In this document: one piece after another, positions 59,872-64,000 of the stretch
How positions within the stretch are numbered: position 1 is the first letter of the stretch
How the letters are laid out: every line of letters begins with the position of its first letter
NCBI GenBank assembly: GCA_011800805.1
Contig: MPNW01000120.1
Span: forward strand, 87,795-151,794
Source of the DNA: Hirudo medicinalis
Taxonomy: Eukaryota > Annelida > Clitellata > Hirudinida > Hirudinidae
Direction: 5' to 3'
Length of the DNA stretch: 64,000 bases
Notes under the pieces: generated by a model
Seen by the model: only the letters and a program-made list of their open reading frames with translations
Told to the model about the DNA's origin: nothing
Databases searched by the model: none
Made by a program: the position numbers and the translations under genes

Positions 59872-61899
59872 CTTTGGAGCGACAATGCCGACGATTAACC
59901 GCAAAGAGATCTAATCGATTCGCCACAAAACAGCCTGGTAAACCAGCCAAATTGCAGAAACTATATCAATCCAGAAATGCGACTCCAGAACGCAGAGGAG
60001 CCCAGGACAGCGCTGAGCTTAGCTGTTTACATTCACAGGCCAATCAAAAATTGCTTTTGTAACAACTCGCAATAGTTTGACCCCATTTTTTACTAATGAG
60101 GTTATGCATCAGAATAATTTAACATCAATATCTTTTCATTTTATTTATTTATATTAAAAACATTTAATACATTTCTGTTAGCCTTTTATTACCAATCCTG
60201 CCCAATTAGCACACAATAATGGGCGATCGCCTGATGAAATATTAGCTCATTGGTTAACTGGAATATTCCGGCATTTTCACGTAGTTAGATTATCGCATTT
60301 TCATAGGTAATCCTTCCTTAATATGAGCAGGTTTTAATGGCAAACAATAAGATAAGCTTCTGCGAATATCTTGATTTGAAATCATAATATTTATATATAA
60401 TTATATATTGATTGATATAACCTGATTAGGAATATTATTTTTTCAATTAGAATCTTACATTTTTGGTCTGATCATCCTTTTAAAGAAAACCGCTGCCTTC
60501 ATCTGCTTTGATCTTGTTCCTTTATTTCTATCGAATCAATATTGTAATATCTTCTAATGGAAAATACCACAAATGTGAAAGTCGTGGGAAAAACTTTCTT
60601 GCATAATTTCTACAACTGAGAAGTTAATTTAAGAAAAGCCAAAATAATTTATATTTCAAAAACATCTGTTATATCCCATTGTTCATGTAAAGAGGTTCAA
60701 TTGCCAATTTTAACCGAAGTAAGATGCAGGTTTTATAAACAGATAATACTTTTCAATTAGTATTTGGCACTAGTCCATCGAGTTTAATGCAAGATCCATT
60801 CAGTCCCATCGCAAGTACCTAATGGACCACAAATACCATGTCAAGTTTTAGCAGGTTATAAAAAGGTTGCAGGCAGGGACTTTCAACTTTTTCCAGGGGG
60901 GCAACTCTCTCAACCCTTCCCGCTAAGAAGACACTTTTTTCATCATCTTTCTCATCACCACTTCCGACTCGCTGTGCATATTAAAGACACTAAAAAAGCT
61001 TTAAAAAAAAAGCATTTTAATCGTTTTATTAACATGATGATGTCCCCGATTGCGGGTTTGTTGCAAAAGGGCACGAAAACCCACTTAAAGACGTTTAGAC
61101 TTTTCTGACCACATTCATGACATCTTAATGATCACATTGCTTTGTCGAGGCTAAACTACTTAAAAATTGAACTTATCTAAAATTTTAAAAGATTAAACAT
61201 TTCTGTGAAAAGAAATTAAAGGGTTGAATTTTAATATATGTTTCTATTAAATCAATATATTCACACGAGTGGCTGTTTACATTATGTTATATCTTTAGTG
61301 TAGGATCAACATTTTAAATCTCGCACACGAACTGTTCATTGTCTCCTGATCTTTTTTTCACGATTGGGGTTTTGGAAAATTAGACAACATTTTACAAAAA
61401 GATGGAGGTTTAATATTGTTATTTATTTATATAGACTTATTGTGGAGATATAGTCATAGCTAGTCATAGCATAATCTGGTTAAATCTAGTAAATTAGTAA
61501 GTTGTTCTATGGAAACATAACATTAATTTGTATTGGTTTGAGTAAACTAATGCCTGTGTGATAAACCACTCTCAATAATAATCCAGGCAAGTAACAGCAA
61601 ACATTTTGTCTTAAATTTTCAAGCCGATCGACTGACTGTTTTATTTGCTTTGATTTCAACTGCTCTCTCCATTCAAATTAATCTTCCTTTTCTAAATCGT
61701 CCCACGGGCTTTGACTTGACTTGATTCAACCTCCTAAATTCTTTTGTGTTGGCGTCTCGTTTAAATTTTCTCTGAATTAATGGCTGTCCTGGCAATCAGG
61801 GACGTCATTTCAGTCGGTTTAAAGGAGGAAGTTTCTTTCGGTTTCAGACAAGGGAAGGTTTCTTCGGAATCGGCGAAATACACCCAGAGTTGGTTGGAA
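59872..61899. other. Gene-free stretch 5' of PDCD4
   Basis: 59872-60060 is the PDCD4 5' flank, somewhat richer in GC. Nothing else recognisable up to 61899. Confidence 0.45.
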
Positions 61900-62010
61900 T
61901 TGGATACGGAAAGGAGTATTCTAGGAAACAGGAGAAGCATATGGAAACCTTGATTGACGAGGATCTATGAACTGGTTAATGAAGTTAATGGAGGATGAAC
62001 TCGATTATAT
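61900..62010 (-). mobile_element. LINE 3' relic related to the element at 1-625
   Basis: This 110-bp stretch aligns with positions 5-95 of the window: shared words CAGGAGA-GCATA, GA-GAT--TGAACTGGTT and GAAGTTAA. On the minus strand it reads FPYASPVS, stop, NTPF where the left copy reads FSYASPAVWNALP, so the tryptophan codon has become TAG. Confidence 0.6.
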
Positions 62011-62288
62011 TAGTAGGGGCTATTGTTTTTTGGTGACGAAGCGTAACAATGGGGAGGGTGGGGGTGAAAGTAGGCCAAAGTTGTTTGACATCATTTATGG
62101 ACGGCCCCTAATATTAATATGAATCATCTTTCATCAGTTTTGTTTTCTCTAGAATTGTTTTGGTTTTTATCAAGATAAAATCTAGCGTTTAGTTTTGAGT
62201 TTTCCTCCAAATACACATCACATTTCAACTAAATTATAATTATCTTGTATTTTTTTGTATTTTGTCGATCTTTTGAGTGCCTTATGTA

Positions 62289-62440
62289 TCCGAATGGGAA
62301 ATGAAGGCTCTCTTCCATTTATATATCGCGCCTCTACTCGAGGGCTCTCCCTGGCGGTGCAGGCTGGGTTGCGAACGCGATACATTACGACTGTTGCTAT
62401 TACGACCGCATGCAGGAACGCAACCCAACGGTTAATTAAC
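62289..62440 (-). mobile_element. tRNA-derived SINE, copy 4
   Basis: The minus strand shows B box GTTCGCAAC, the word CAGCCTGCACCGCC matching CAGCCTGCACTGCT of copy 2, and the GCGATATATAAATG tail region. The A box is decayed and the 3' tail shortened. Confidence 0.75.
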
Positions 62441-62765
62441 ATATAAGTAAGTTGAAATAGTTTCCTTGCAGAATTTTTTAAAACATGCTAAAAAAATGAA
62501 AGCAGAATATGCATTTTAGCAAAATAATTTGCAATAAAAACGAGTTTCCCAGAAGAATTCGAAGTGGAATCAATGTTAGCAGTTTGCTGCAACAAGAACA
62601 ATATCGGCCGCCGACACAAGACATTGGTTGAACTACTTCTAAGAGATAACAACTAAACAACACCAAGTAAAAACATTAATGTTGAAAGCGACTAAAACCA
62701 CCTAAATGTTTTGATAGAATTTCATAATCATTCGACTGAGAACGTTCAGTGTAAACCTTTTTAAT

Positions 62766-62846
62766 GCAATAAGTTAAATGAATTTAATAATAAGTTAAAT
62801 GAATTTAATAATAAGTTAAATGAATTTAATAATAAGTTAAATGTAT
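62766..62846. repeat. 21-bp tandem repeat, about four copies
   Basis: AATAAGTTAAATGAATTTAAT repeated without change three times, with a partial fourth. Confidence 0.9.
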
Positions 62847-63904
62847 AACATTCAAATGTTGTCTGCGAATTTATATTAACAATATCAATTGCAAATCTGC
62901 TAAATTATTACATTTTTTGTCGACATAGAACGCGCAATGAATGCCAATTTGATTGTCGTAAAATTGAAATTTCAAACCACTGAAGAGTCACTGGTTTCCT
63001 AACTATGGAAAATAAGCATTGTTGATTTTGTTGTGAGAATTTCATGACATTTGTCTCACGTAGTAAATGGGTCTTACTTTATCAGGAAACTAATGTTAGT
63101 TTTAGCAATAACGATAAAAGCTAACATTTCACAAGCGATATGTGAGACAATTTAGGAAATGTCACAGAATTCACTCAAATGAGAAGCCACTCACTTCGAA
63201 ATCAATAACAAATGCAAGTTTACAAATTTAGGAGGCGCAGTTTTTGACACAACCGGGTTAAACTGCTTAGAGGTCAAATGAGGTCAAATGGGTTCGGCCA
63301 GCTGATGTGAAACTTTCAACAAAAACCTCTTAGGAGGGAAATCAAACATTTTGAGTTTAGCAAGAATGATTTCTATTAAGTAAAATAATTAAAAACCTAT
63401 ATTCGTTATTTTACATTATTATTTCTATTATCAACTTATTATTACTCTATTATTGCTACAGAGTAATAATTAAGTGATATAATTGTGTAATAAATATTAC
63501 GGAATAATTATTTGTTTATAAGTTAGAGATTCATAGAAAGCATTCCAGACAGAATTTCTGCTTTCACAAAGTTACTGGTATTATAAGCTTTGGTGTTATA
63601 CATAGACCTGTCAACAAAATCCTTGGCTGCGGAGCAAAATACAAAAATAATGTAAGTACGTATTTTATGTAAGAGAAGTACACTGAGCTAAACTAACAAG
63701 AAATGAAGACGTAATATCAATTATAATAAATGATTAACTCAATATATCCACCCTCTCAAGCATCCGTGCAATCTTTCGTACCAATTCATCATGGAGCTGT
63801 TTGTTGACCTTTAACCTTTTAATTCTAGGTTCTTTCAAACTATCATGAGTTGCTGCCTCATTTATCAAAGTGCTTCTTCTGCATCCAACTTTCATTCAAT
63901 TTAA

Positions 63905-63938
<34 letters not shown>

Positions 63939-64000
63939 TAATAATATAATAATAATAATATTCACAATAATATTAGTAACATTAAAAATAGTAATATCTT
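62847..64000. other. Gene-free right end with (AAT)n
   Basis: No gene seen. An AAT microsatellite runs through 63905-63960. AGGTCAAATG is duplicated in tandem at 63271-63290. Confidence 0.5.

Noticed and set aside
59593..59898. Plus-strand frame over the PDCD4 first exon
   Set aside because: Antisense shadow; the minus strand carries the recognisable PDCD4 N-terminus.
63271..63286. AGGTCA-AATG-AGGTCA, a perfect DR4 nuclear-receptor half-site pair
   Set aside because: It arises from a plain 10-bp tandem duplication far from any gene start; a chance origin is as likely as regulation.

Overview
The window is nuclear DNA of an animal. It is AT-rich, the coding regions are split by many short introns with ordinary GT/AG borders, and it carries metazoan gene families (trifunctional CAD, LCAD-type acyl-CoA dehydrogenase, PRC1, PDCD4, a CGRRF1-like RING protein, a TTC31-like protein, a TRIP12-type HECT copy) together with LINE, Ty3/gypsy, hAT and tRNA-SINE relics. 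No bacterial gene organisation is present. It looks like an invertebrate with a fairly compact genome, but I cannot name the species or phylum from the sequence.

Left third (1-19 kb) is repeat-rich and contains few intact genes. It holds a LINE 3' relic (1-625, minus); a small three-exon gene for a divergent ubiquitin-like protein (1004-1667, minus); an intronless, broken copy of a TRIP12-type HECT ubiquitin ligase (5252-7798, plus); fragments of a LINE (9120-9345), a gypsy pol region (about 9430-11150, minus) and a possible LTR (11402-12694); an unidentified multi-exon gene whose C-terminal repeat exon contains in-frame stops (13282-15491, plus); a hAT transposase relic (15535-16000, minus); and two more LINE pieces (16720-16925 and 17950-18840).

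The middle and right are gene-dense. A CGRRF1-like RING gene (19345-21249, plus) converges on the complete CAD gene (21954-34109, minus, 41 coding exons, 2243 codons), which carries the first three steps of pyrimidine synthesis. After 4.4 kb without a gene comes the long-chain acyl-CoA dehydrogenase gene ACADL (38532-41254, minus), head to head with a TTC31-like gene (41662-47217, plus, 20 exons) whose product combines a degenerate J-like domain, TPRs, a UBA-like segment, an RRM and a CCCH finger. The cytokinesis factor PRC1 (48372 to about 53267, minus) and the translation inhibitor PDCD4 (54682-59871, minus) follow in tandem. The last 4 kb holds only repeat relics.

The genes are not an operon and share no pathway. 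The most notable items are the multi-domain TTC31-like architecture, the tiny Ubl gene reconstructed from three exons, the stop-interrupted repeat gene, a tRNA-derived SINE family with four copies, an 18-bp minisatellite with block-ordered variants inside a CAD intron, GC-AG introns, and two single-N joins flanked by perfect direct duplicates that look like assembly artefacts.
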